From positions 94,839,978 through 94,903,977 of the forward strand of contig OW799234.1 in NCBI GenBank assembly GCA_941918925.1: a stretch of 64,000 bases of DNA, given 5' to 3'. Both the position numbers and the translations under genes were made by a program. This DNA is from Phyto melanocephala (Eukaryota > Arthropoda > Insecta > Diptera > Rhinophoridae). A model generated the notes under the pieces. It had not been told where the DNA came from and ran no database searches. It saw only the letters and a program-made list of their open reading frames with translations. Positions 24,631 to 34,856 of this stretch are shown in pieces (position 1 is the first letter of the stretch; every line of letters begins with the position of its first letter).

Positions 24631-25296
24631 TGTATATATAAAAGTGAAACTCTGTCTGTATGTCTGTCTGTATGTGTGTGTGTGTTAACTATAGACTCCG
24701 AATCAAACTTGGGCAAGTTGTTGTAAACATTCCAGGGAGTGTTTGGGGTTGGTAAAAAGTGGGTGGGGCACGCCCATAAAAAATAACTTTTCATTTTTAG
24801 CTATTTGCAGTTGACCGCTTTTTTGTAATTTTATACACGTATTGAACTCTTATGATTATACAATTTCGTGATTAGAAAAGTGGACAGAGCCAACTCCATT
24901 AAAAATCAGTTATTATTTTCAGCTATTTTCACGCATTCCAATGGTTCCCACCGATTTGCCTTTCAACTTCAACCGACTATAGTTTCCATTTCGCCTTGCC
25001 TTCGCTATTATTATCAACAAAGCACAATGACAACCTCTGCGTGTTGCAGGATGGCATCCACGCTTTTCACATGGCCAGCTGTACGTTGCATGCTCCAGAG
25101 TGTAACAAAAAAAATTTGCTAATTTTTACAGCAAATGGAAAAACTAAAAATATTGTATAAATATAAATATTGTATAATATTGTATTGTATGAATTACAAT
25201 AAAAATTAATAAAATATTATTTTTAATATATTCAATTAAGCTTTAGAGTGCATTTTTATTCATAAGGGGCGTAGCAACGCGCGCCGGGCTTGGCCA
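24631..25296 (+). mobile_element. Non-autonomous Helitron, second copy abutting the first
   Basis: The sequence restarts at the base after CTAG of the first copy with TGTATATATAAAAGTGAAAC, the same 5' end with C changed to G. It ends at ACGCGCGCCGGGCTTGGCCAG (25296), where CTAG has become CCAG. Only two GTGGGC/GTGGAC-type cores remain. The interior at 24900-25120 is different: moderately GC-rich, with an open plus-strand frame and, on minus, a stretch reading HPATRRGCHCALL. That may be coding sequence from the parent element or captured DNA. Confidence 0.8.
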
Positions 25297-25659
25297 GTTT
25301 ATTACAGACAGCAAATACAGATATTGTCTTTCAAACGCAACTGATTTTTCCGTCAATTATGAAATGCTTATTGTATTAAATAAATAAGTATAAAAAGAAT
25401 ATTGCAATTATTTTTGCGACACAAAATGAAATCGGCAAGCTACTGTTTACTAAAGGTAAGAAATCGATTGTATATCTCAAAATAATTTTTTATAAATTTC
25501 AGTACGCCAAATGAACTTTTAGATGAGAAAATTTAGAACATATGTATGTACATATTAACGTAATTAAAGGCACTGTACCGAGGGAGCAATACGTGTGTTT
25601 GCACATATATCCCGTTTTTAAAATCAATACAAAGAAGAAAATCAACTGCTTATCCTTAT

Positions 25660-26110
25660 AATATTTGCTACTTTTTTGTATATTTATTTGTATACTCTTT
25701 TTGTACTAAAATGTATATTTATATATATAGATATTTATTTTATATGTATAATATGTCTTGATATTATTGACTAAAAATATTAAAAAAATAATTGAAAAAA
25801 ATGTGTTTTTTCTATAGATAATGATAATTAATTATTCTTTTGGTAATACCAATTCAATATTTTATTTTAACTACATCAATCATATATGTATGTATTTGGA
25901 AACAAATACATTTCGTTTTTTTAATATCAACACTAACTAAATAAATTTGTTTTTATGGCCGTTGGGTTACTAAAATTCTGATACAGCTACTAAATCTAAC
26001 ATGATAAGAAACAAAATTTTCATTTATTAAAAACGAATTGAGTGATAGTACGTGGAACCGAAGGATTGCGATTCGCAACAGCCAAATATTAGGTTTTAAC
26101 TTCTGTTTTG
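25660..26110 (+). repeat. Dispersed repeat, plus copy
   Basis: It shares in order TTAATTATTCTTTTGGTAAT, ACCAATTCAATATTTTATTT, TATTTGGAA, GGTTACTAAAATTCTG and AGTACGTGGAACCGAAGGA with the reverse complement of 29217-29690. The shared order over about 450 bp makes them two copies of one family. Ends and class are not defined. No coding potential is seen. Confidence 0.75.
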
Positions 26111-26825
26111 AATAGCTTTCGAAAAATGTTAAAAATTTTATTTTTTGTTAAATAACCTTCAAAATGTAAAACGTAAAAAATTGTCATAAAAACATTTCTA
26201 TAACTTTCCCTTAATAGTAAAATTTATTTCAACTTTTATTAAAATGTCTAAAAGAACAATGTTTCTTATTTTATATGATGTTTTGGCAATACTCTAAGCC
26301 TTATTGTTACTCCCCACCGTAACGAAGAAAAACCAATAATAAGTGTCCAAACTCAAAAGCCTTTCACTACTTGTTTGAAAGTTAACTTAAACATGTGGTT
26401 GTTGCTACTAAATGGTACATTAGAAATCCAATAACATCCGGGGTGAGAATATGATATTTCCGTTTTTCTACCAACACCTAACTAAGGAATGACATGACAC
26501 TGCATGTATGGAATGAGTGTCTTATGTAACAATATTATCTTGTATGAGCCGAGTTACCGGACTCAACAATTCTGTTGTACACATCCTTTTAAATGTTTGT
26601 GTACGCATGCAGGCTTGGGTGTATTGTTGTATGTTATGGTGTCAAGAAAATGGTAACATTAGTAAACAGCAGGACGACAAGACAAGAGTACAAGAATAGC
26701 AACAACATCCGTTTAGTTGTGCAATTTCTGTGATAAAGATTCGAAATTTTTAGGAGAGTGACACACAATAGCGTACTTTTGTATACACCGAGACCCCGAA
26801 TTTCGTAATTTCTGTTTGTTTTGGT
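26111..26825. other. AT-rich stretch, no assignable feature
   Basis: About 26510-26760 has slightly raised GC and a 60-codon plus-strand frame without a motif. No splice-bounded exon was convincing. Confidence 0.4.
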
Positions 26826-27979
26826 TTTTATACTCTTCACACGAAAGTGTAAAAAGTTATTTAACAGATTGTCATTCCGTTTGTATTATCTACTGTATGC
26901 GTTTATGATACCATAAATTTTGTATATATTTTTATTCTATATCTTTGTTTTGATATATAAAGAAGTCGATTTATTTACGTTATTCCGTCTGTCCATCCAT
27001 GTAAGCGTCGAAATCAACCCACATATATTCTATGGACATATTTTACGGACGGAAGCAAATTTAGCACATTAGTAGCTGAGATATGAGCGAAAAACCATGT
27101 ACACATTCATTTAACTGAACAAAAAAAAAAAAAAAAATTGTTGCAGCTCCCTGACAACTTGTTCATCCTTTTGTTGAATGTCATTATAAAATATATGTAC
27201 ATATAAGAACATTAATGGAAAATATTGGTCGATTACAAAGATATTGGCAAAAATATGAAATATGTCTGTGCCAAAAATGGAAAATAGCTTAAGTCGACAT
27301 AAGCAAAAATTAACATAATCACATCATTGCAATCCCGGAATCCACAACTTCCTTCAGGAAAATGTTAATTTTTCTTAGCAAACTTATAGCGTTATAGCAT
27401 AAGAACTAATATCCCATATTTTTTCAAAGAACAATATCATTTGTAATAAAAATTTGTTTTAACTTTTAATTTAGCTAAATATACGAAAATAAATAAATAT
27501 GCTATTTAATTTGTATAGCGCAGAATTCATATAATAGTGTTTGTTTTAAAGGGAATCCATTTTCAAAAATCGACTCAAGAACTTAAAAGTGCTTTTCTGA
27601 AAAAACATGAAAACGACATAAGCAGTTTTCCCTTATTTCCACAGATTTATTGAGATTGATTAAAATAACAAAGACAAGAGGTCGCTGATATAATTTGTGT
27701 GCGTAATATTTTCAGCCGTATTGCTGAAAGTGCGAAGTTTTTCGTTTGTTCATTGTACGGCGCACGAACATGATCACACACAACAAGATTGTATGTATGT
27801 GTGATGACATGCCATGGAATACAAAAGAGAGCAATAATTGAGCAAATGTTAATAGCAGACAGGGGTTTGAAAATCTGTTTCGAAATCAACTTATGTGTAT
27901 ATGCTTATATTTGTATATCGACATTTGTGTGAAGGGTAATCAGATTCGGCACAGCCGAATATTGCACTTTTACTTGTTT
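26826..27979 (+). mobile_element. Mini-me-like element, copy C
   Basis: It starts TTTTTATACTCTTCACACG, followed by GTCATTCCGTTTGTATTAT (26870) and CCGTCTGTCCATCCATG (26985). The GAGATATGAGCGAAAAACCA module is at about 27076, and an A run follows. The 3' end is GAAGGGTAATCAGATTCGGC, ACAGCCGAATATTGCAC, TTTTACTTG. Both termini are recognisable, so at 1.15 kb this is close to a full-length non-autonomous copy. It lacks the CCGCCATTTTGT array seen in A, B and D. The GC-richer part at 27650-27900 has no known match. Confidence 0.85.
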
Positions 27980-29216
27980 TTGTTTATATGGATTAAATTT
28001 TTATTTGTGCGAATATTCTACCAAACTATTTCCTTTTAAGCTTTAGGTTGGTTTCCATGTTAAAAGAGAATTAATAAATTTGTTCTGTAAATTAAAATTT
28101 TGTTAAATTGAATTCTTTGATATTATGTTGTGACTTGTTTTTTTAAAACAATATACAAAATTATTAACATGAGTTTATTTATTTCATCGAGTGAAGGAAA
28201 TTTTTCTATAAATTGTTTGTATTTCAAAACTTAAAGAAGTTTATTTATTTGACAATATAAGCAATATCGACCTAATGTTTGTCAATATATATGATTGTAT
28301 GTAACCACTTATAAATTTTAAATCTGCTTTAAAGGCATATTATATTAAAAATTATTTTAATTTTAAAAAATATTTACACTTTTCAAACCATTATAGTATA
28401 CATCGACTATATTTTGATGTTAATATTCGCATAAGTTAAAATAAACCTTTACCAAATATTATTCAAACTTATTTAGTTACAGCTTTATTAAATATGAATA
28501 ATGCTTAATTCGTAAGACAATACTTAGTATCTGTATGTGAATTGCGTAGTTAAAGTTTGAGACCATTGTTACTTTGTCTCCATTGCAGACGAAAATAGGG
28601 ATCTTGGTGTAACATACTCTAAGGTATTGAGAAAAACACGATTTTTCTCTCTCCTTTCAGCTGTACCCATTTTCAGATAAACAATGCATTTGAATATATA
28701 CACTCAGCAGAGAATGGTATTGTATTTTATTTTTCAATTTTCTCTAGTTTACCGACCATACTAACATGTTGCCATGAACATATTTATAGTATGATATTGT
28801 GCAACAATTTGTAGTTTGTTGTTTTTCTGCCCATTGTTTGTACATACATACATACATATGTCCTTTAAGATCTAATGTCCGTTTTATATTTGTTCTTTCC
28901 TCTTTTTATACGAAATCCTTTCAATAGATAAGTTTATTTTGCAGTCATTGTTGGTAGTTTTTTGCTACCAAGTCCTTATAACTTAAAATTAAATATACAA
29001 TTACAAAATGGTTATTGTATTTATCTATTGTAAGTGCTACACAATTCAGTTATAAGCACGTCGATGGATTTTAGTTGCTTGAACTTTGTAATGAATTTAA
29101 AAATACTTAAATGGAGTAAAATTTCTCAAAATGTATTCACCTTATGATACGAAAATGATTGAAAATTTTTATTAAGACAAATATTTTATGTCATTTTATT
29201 GTTCATAATCTACACA
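27980..29216. other. AT-rich stretch without recognisable features
   Basis: A short TACA microsatellite is near 28840-28862. Nothing else could be assigned. Confidence 0.5.
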
Positions 29217-29690
29217 CACAGAAAAGAGATTCATTGTGGCAACCGAATTTGTTGCCAATCGAATTCCTTCGGTTCCACGTACTATCTCTTAATTCGTTTG
29301 TAATAAATAAAAAATTTGCTTCTTAGCATGGTATTTATTTATTTATTAGCAACAGTAGAATTTTAGTAACCAAACGGTTGTGTTAGCAGATTTTATTAGT
29401 TGGTATCACTGATATTTAAAAAACAAACTATAGCTGATTCCAAATAAATGATTCATGTTATTAAAATAAAATATTGAATTGGTGTTACCAAAAGAATAAT
29501 TAATTATTATTATCAATTCTTCGATTGAACCAGGAATATAAAAAACCCATTTTTTTAATTATTTTTTTTGCATTTTTAATATATTAATATTGACATTTTA
29601 TACCAATAAAATAAATATGTATTTACATATGTACATACATATAAATTTAAATACTAAAATAAAACTAGAAATTGCAAATATTATTACGAC
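29217..29690 (-). repeat. Dispersed repeat, minus copy
   Basis: It starts ACACAGAAAAGAGATTC, ATTGTGGCAACCGAATTTG, TTGCCAATCGAAT, then CCTTCGGTTCCACGTACTAT, and runs as the reverse complement of 25660-26110 to about 29690. It lies immediately upstream of the exon candidate at 29712. The conserved terminus ACACAGAAAAGAG with TTGCCAATCGAAT also echoes at 23549-23710. Confidence 0.75.
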
Positions 29691-29711
29691 AAACTCTTGA
29701 TTTTCTTTTAG

Positions 29712-29974
29712 TCTTTAACATTATACTCGTCTTATCTAACTCGGGCATTACGCGGCGATGCAAACGCTGCAAAGAAGTAAGCAAAGCTAAGTATCTTCGA
29801 TTAGATGTGGTTCGAAGATACTATAGCGACATAAACTTGCTAAAACTTAATACATGTCCATATGAATTTGTTTTCAGTGACTTCAAACTATATTGCATCC
29901 CCAGTACAGCACCATCAATGACGTTAGTATGTAATTGTAAATTTCCGCATCTGAAAAATCATTTTGCGTATTGA
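29712..29974 (+). CDS. Candidate exon (65 bp to 29776) or open segment to 29974
   Basis: A good splice acceptor, GATTTTCTTTTAG, ends at 29711. The sequence after it is richer in G and C than its surroundings. A donor-like GTAAGC at 29777 would give a 65-bp internal exon. Two frames stay open through it: one reads FNIILVLSNSGITRRCKRCK, and the other reads SLTLYSSYLTRALRGDANAA. The first frame also continues without a stop to 29974, with Cys in KLNTCPYEF, KLYCIPS and LVCNCKF. There is no in-frame ATG near the start, so it is not a complete gene. The first frame would leave the exon in phase 0, compatible with the candidate exon at 57251, but I have no evidence that the two are joined. I recognise no family. 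It could be a host exon with the downstream part intronic, or a transposon remnant. Confidence 0.3.
29791..29821. other. Perfect 10-bp hairpin just after the candidate donor
   Basis: GTATCTTCGA (29791-29800) and TCGAAGATAC (29812-29821) pair around an 11-nt loop. The hairpin begins 14 nt after the GT at 29777, so in RNA it could affect use of that donor. A chance hairpin of this size is possible in 64 kb. Confidence 0.4.
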
Positions 29975-30724
29975 AATGCATGATAATATTTTAAAATACA
30001 CAATCAACTTCTTACCTTATAAAACAGTATCTTGCAGATCTTATTTTGTATCACACAAAAATTATTAAAATATTTTTATATTTTTTTCATTTTTAAAAAA
30101 ATTTTTTCAATAAAATATATAAATTTTGATTTTGACTTTTGTAAATTTTTCACAAATGACAGAAAAATTTATTTTGTTTGAAAGATAATATTTGTATTAA
30201 TTGTTTGTAACAAATAATTATTACATGTAACAATTTTCGTTTGTAAACACCAAATACAGCTTAACATTTAGTATTTAATTACTGTAATCGAATTGTAAAA
30301 GTGCAAGTAACCAATAATTACTTGCAATAAGTAAAATTTCATTTTTATTTAACATTGGAATATAAGATTTTTTATTGCATGAATTAAAATTAAGTTGTGA
30401 ACGCTAATACGGACAATTAAATTCGGTTATGATATAAGTGAATTGTGAACAAATCTAATTAATAAGGCTAATTGATTGGAAGAGCTAATATATTTGTCCT
30501 GAGCAATATATTTCTAATACTGTTGAATTTTTTCGTTTATAAATATATAATATCTGTTCTCTTTACAAACTTTTAATATTTGCAATACTATTTTGATTGT
30601 TTTAACTGTTTTCCAACCAATCTTTTTCCTGAGTGCATGCTTAGAATTAAGATAGTATTTTAAGAGTGAAATAATTCGGTTTAGTAAAAAGTTTGCTTTG
30701 GAATTTAACAATAATAGTTTTAGT
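29975..30724. other. AT-rich stretch, nothing recognised
   Basis: Homopolymer-rich sequence without transposon ends or exon signals. Confidence 0.5.
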
Positions 30725-31089
30725 ACACCCCGTCTACAACGGACATGAATTGCTGTAAAAACATGATGTTATTACTAAATGGAAAATTTTTTATGTTATA
30801 ATGGTGGAGTACACGAACTTATGTGAATGTTTCATTATTCGGCGAAACAAATACTAATTAATCTAACCATAACTATATTCATTTTATATTTATTTTTAGT
30901 TAATTACAATTTTTAACTCTTTTCACAAACTTTTTTAAAACAAAGTGACTAATATAAAGCTTAAATGTCATTTCATGTTTTAACAACCGTGTTAAGACAT
31001 GAAGACATAACATGAACAGTCTACACTTAACACTATCGCCATATTAGTGTTAATGTTAATCATTTTATATCTGTTGTGGACGGGGTGTC
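30725..31089. mobile_element. Putative 365-bp MITE with ACACCCCGTC termini
   Basis: The left end ACACCCCGTCTACAAC (30725) and the right end GTTGTGGACGGGGTGT (31074-31089) are inverted repeats with one mismatch over 16 bp. The interior contains a near-palindrome TTAACACTA...TAGTGTTAA and no coding sequence. No clean target duplication was found; a TA duplication (TA|CACCCC) with a mutated right copy is possible. Class unassigned. Confidence 0.6.
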
Positions 31090-31127
31090 ACTTGTGTGCC
31101 ATGTACAGTGTAGCTACTGAAGACATT

Positions 31128-31673
31128 AACTGTAGATGTGTGTTGTAATTTAGTTCTCCTCCGAAATGACACGACCGATTGTCATGAAATTTTGTGTGCA
31201 TATCGGGTAGGTCTGAGAATCGGTCAACATTTATTTTTCATACCCCTACACGCTACGCCTTTTTTCACGCCCCTTTAGGTAGACCAGACTGCTGGACCGA
31301 TCTTCTTGAAATTTTCAAATAATATAACTAAGACTCTGATATGATTAATAGGATACTTTTTTTACCACACCTACTTTAACGCCCACTTTTTTAATTATGC
31401 ACTTACCTCGATTTAGTTTTAAGTATTTTTTTTTTGATTGTACACAATTTATAGCTTAGCCAATGCAGAAATAAAATTTAAGAATCGGTCAACATCTGTT
31501 TTACACACTCCTAAGTAAATATTAAGGGTAAATAACGTAACAACTTCGATGAAATTCTAAACTAAGATAGATCTGCTTACCGTAGAACATATATGGTTTA
31601 CATTTGTTTTAATGTACAAAATATTTCCTAGAGATAATTTATATGGCAAAACAGTGTTTGCCGGGGTACCTAG
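31128..31673 (+). mobile_element. Non-autonomous Helitron of a second type
   Basis: The 3' end is ACAGTGTTTGCCGGGGTACC followed by TAG and T: a GC-rich short hairpin and terminal CTAG before T, as in Helitrons. The body carries CGACCGATTGTCATGAAATT, GAATCGGTCAACAT (twice, near 31213 and 31481) and ACTTTAACGCCCAC. The 5' terminus is not clear and may have been replaced by the MITE that ends at 31089. Confidence 0.65.
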
Positions 31674-33988
31674 TTTTCAGATATAATTCTTGAGTCAAAT
31701 TTAATGTTGTTGTAATGTTAAGGAACAGGAGACGTTATGTGGGCTAAATTTACCTTATCTTTAGGTTATTAAATTTCACTACTAAATATACAAAGACGTA
31801 GTGCTTACGGATTTTAAAGAAACGTTTTTTGCCTCAAAACTGTCAATTAAAAAAAGTATTTTTACCTGCCGTAGTAATTTGTTGTTTATTTAGAAGCAAG
31901 AATAAATTATATTTTAACACAATTAGTTTAATTATATTTTAAGTTCATTACATTAATTTAAATTTTTTTAGTTCCTATTTACTTCTATATAATTTACTTT
32001 ACTTAAAGGACACACTTTAAAATATTGCCTTTCGAGTTACAATACCCTAAAACTTTTTTACCTAACTCACACCCTTCGAACTTGAAACCATCTTGATTAA
32101 CATGTAAAACAGCTAATTAAAGTTCTTTCTCATAAATTTTTGTTTTAATAAATGAATGTAAATAAGAACTTGGTCTTTCTTTTTGGGATTGCTTACATTC
32201 TAAGTCATTAATAATTATGACAATTTGATTTCGGCGCTGGATTTGTTCTTTACCAAATTATTTATTATATTAGGTCAGAAGATGCCTAACATCCTAACAT
32301 TAAAAAGTTTGAATAAGATTTATATAACTTTTGATTTCTTTGCTAGTTCAGTAATACCGACCAATTTTACGCAGCTGTTTGTTTATTTTCGTGCATAGCG
32401 AGAATTAATCATTTTTCAATTCTAGTTGAATAGAAATTTTTTATATCTTCAATATGCAGTATGCAGGGTTGCATGTTAGATACAATGATGTTCATTGATC
32501 CGGTTTTGGATTTATTTAATTTTTAACCTTAATGTGCCCTCTTATAAAAACAATAAAGGTTAGCATAGATTGACTTCTAATGACCCGCTGTATAAGCAGA
32601 CACATGTTATCTACATAGTCCAGTTTATGTAGTCGGCCATCTTAATGCTAAAAGTGGTCTCACACTATTATACTGAGTATTACGACTTGTCATAAACTAA
32701 AATAAAATGCAAAAGTATAATAGTGTGAATACAATATGTTATGAAATGTCAAAAAATACGAATAGAAATTTGACACTCATATAGCTCTTTTCATTTTTAG
32801 AAATTTTCTAAGCACTAAGATTTTAAATTTTATTAGTTTTGCGTTTTCACAGAAGCACATTGACAAAATCAGATATGGAAAATTTTGATATTGTTCAATA
32901 TCAATATAAATTTTAATGCAATAATTTTTAGACTTTGAAGTATTGAGAATAAAATTCCAACTGAAAATCATATAGATTTTAAATACTAATTTAAAAACAA
33001 AATAGTTTTTTTTATTAAAAGATCGATACGATCCATGTATAACATGTCCTTACAGTTTTGTGTTAAAAAAAATCGACTTGTTTATGTATATGTAAGATAA
33101 TTTTAAAATTCAAAGTTTTAAATAAACTACATAAATAAGGCATTTTCATTTATCTAGAGAGACTATAAAGAAGAAACCATAAGAATTAGTATTACGATTG
33201 TATTAAGTAGTCTATCTCTGATGAAAATAACAAAAACATCTGTTTACATACTACAAAGACATGCATTTTATTTCAAGTATGATAGTGTAGACACAAACTG
33301 AAATGAGAAAATTTTCTATTTGATTTGATGAAAATCAGACTCAAAATCATTTTATTTTACTCTGGCAAAATCACTGGATTTTCTAAAGACTTGTAGAATA
33401 TTGTGAAGAGACCTTAAGTAATACCTCATGGGTTTGAGGTCGGTATATATATTAAATCGTGAATAATGAGACCTTTAGCAATTCCGTATGGAGATCTATC
33501 TTGTTTTGTATGACTTTAAGTTTTAAAGCATTTTATATCATATGGGTATAGGATACTTTCTCAAAACTTGGAAATATAAGATATGGAGGAGACCTCTACT
33601 CTATTGATTGTTAAGTTATTACTATTAGATTTATTTGCTATAAATCATTTTTGATTTCTCTTCGCAGAGGTTTGGATAATCTGCTGTTTATTATATTATC
33701 ATTTGCAAGTTTTATTAAATTTATATCAACATGCGTTTGGTAACTTGTTCAGAAATCATCTACTAAAAGTTACAGAATTCGAGCATTCGTTTGTAAATTA
33801 AGTTTTGAGTTTTACCGTGCCCGCAGCTTAACCATTTAGAGTTCATTGCATCCCAATTTAATTAAAGCTTGAAGTACGAGATTTAAGGTCTCTCTCTATT
33901 AACATGCGACCTTTTTTGATGGTGTGATAGTTGCAAAAAGTTAAGCATTGTGATGTACCCATACGACGTGTTATGCAATAACTGATGC
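31674..33988. other. AT-rich stretch containing one hairpin
   Basis: Apart from the hairpin at 32660-32728, no feature was recognised. The region 33380-33640 has repeated GAGACCT-like words but no clear repeat unit. Confidence 0.45.
32660..32728. repeat. 69-bp hairpin with 15-bp perfect arms
   Basis: TCACACTATTATACT (32660-32674) is inverted exactly as AGTATAATAGTGTGA (32714-32728). It may be a tiny MITE or the remnant of one. No duplication was seen. Confidence 0.65.
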
Positions 33989-33990
33989 TA

Positions 33991-34420
33991 CGAGGGTTGC
34001 CATAAAAATGGCTTTAAAAAAACTCTGCATGTAGATGAATACACTTTTGCTTACCTGTGAACCATTCTTTGAAGCACTTTTTCTATTCCGATTGCATTTA
34101 AATGAATTTTTTTTAAGGGTTTTATTATTTCGAAAGATCCATACAGTCGACTGCTATTTACTTTTGGATCCATGATTCGTCACCTGTTACGATGCGATAC
34201 AGATGTTTTAAAGCAAAGCGATCGTATTGTTTGAGCATTTTTTGCGACCAGTTGACGTAATCCCTGTTTTTGAGCGTGGGTTTGAACGCAAAAAAAATAT
34301 CTTTTTTGCAGCCAAATATTTATTCAATATTGAATGAATGCTGGCCCTACTAATATTTAAGGTTACTTCAATCTCACGACAAGATAACGACGATCTTGCA
34401 GTATTATTTAAAAAACATCA
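33991..34420 (-). pseudogene. Mariner transposase remnant (minus strand)
   Basis: Read on the minus strand from about 34420, the pieces are SLSCREIEVTLNISRASIHS, then NKYLAAKKIFF, then LKNRDYVNWSQKMLKQYDRF, then ALKHLYRIVTGDESWI. A shifted stretch QSTVWIFRN...NRKSASK follows. EIEVTLNIS is the helix-turn-helix region and TGDESWI is the first catalytic Asp motif of mariner transposases, with the Asp and Glu still present. The second and third catalytic regions are absent. At 33989 the sequence TA|CGAGGGTTGCC resembles the TACGAGGGTTG terminus of mariners, so the 3' half was deleted down to the inverted repeat. It contains frameshifts and is inactive. Confidence 0.8.
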
Positions 34421-34632
34421 TAAATTTTCAAAGTTCAGTGTGGTAAACGAGTATATATGTATATTGTCAAAAATGTTAAACTTTACTTTATTTAAACTCA
34501 TCTACCAGATTACACCACTGGAATTGTCCAATACCGAAATATAAAGTCCCTCGTTCCAAGTAATTGATTAATAATAAAGGTGTGGTACAGTTGAATCTTG
34601 AGTGCGACAATTGTTTTGTTATTTTACATATA

Positions 34633-34844
34633 GGTTAGGTTAGGTTAGATAGAACAGGCAGCTGTTGTGCAGCTCATTTGGGTCAATTATATTGATCCCT
34701 TTGTGAAACCTGAATAGAAAAGTAATAATTGAATAGAAAAGAGAGAGGAGAAGCAGACAAGTCCAGAGTGTCTGGTGGGATTCGAACTCGCAACCATCAA
34801 ACTAGCAGACAAGCACACTACTGTCTAGTCTACCGGGGCACCCG
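34633..34844 (-). mobile_element. tRNA-derived SINE with a perfect 12-bp target duplication
   Basis: On the minus strand the head starts CGGGTGCCCCGGTAGACTAG. An A-box-like TAGACTAGACAG (34821-34832) and a B box AGTTCGAATCC (34778-34788) are 44 bp apart, the spacing of a tRNA RNA polymerase III promoter. A non-tRNA body follows, and the 3' tail is three units of TAACC (34633-34648 on plus: GGTTAGGTTAGGTTAG). ATTTTACATATA occurs immediately on both sides (34621-34632 and 34845-34856), an exact 12-bp target-site duplication, so the insertion is young. Mobilisation would need a LINE partner, which is not identified here. Confidence 0.88.
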
Positions 34845-34856
34845 ATTTTACATATA

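Noticed and set aside
34633..34648. TTAGG repeats as possible telomeric sequence
   Set aside because: Only three units, and they are the tail of the SINE bounded by a perfect target duplication.
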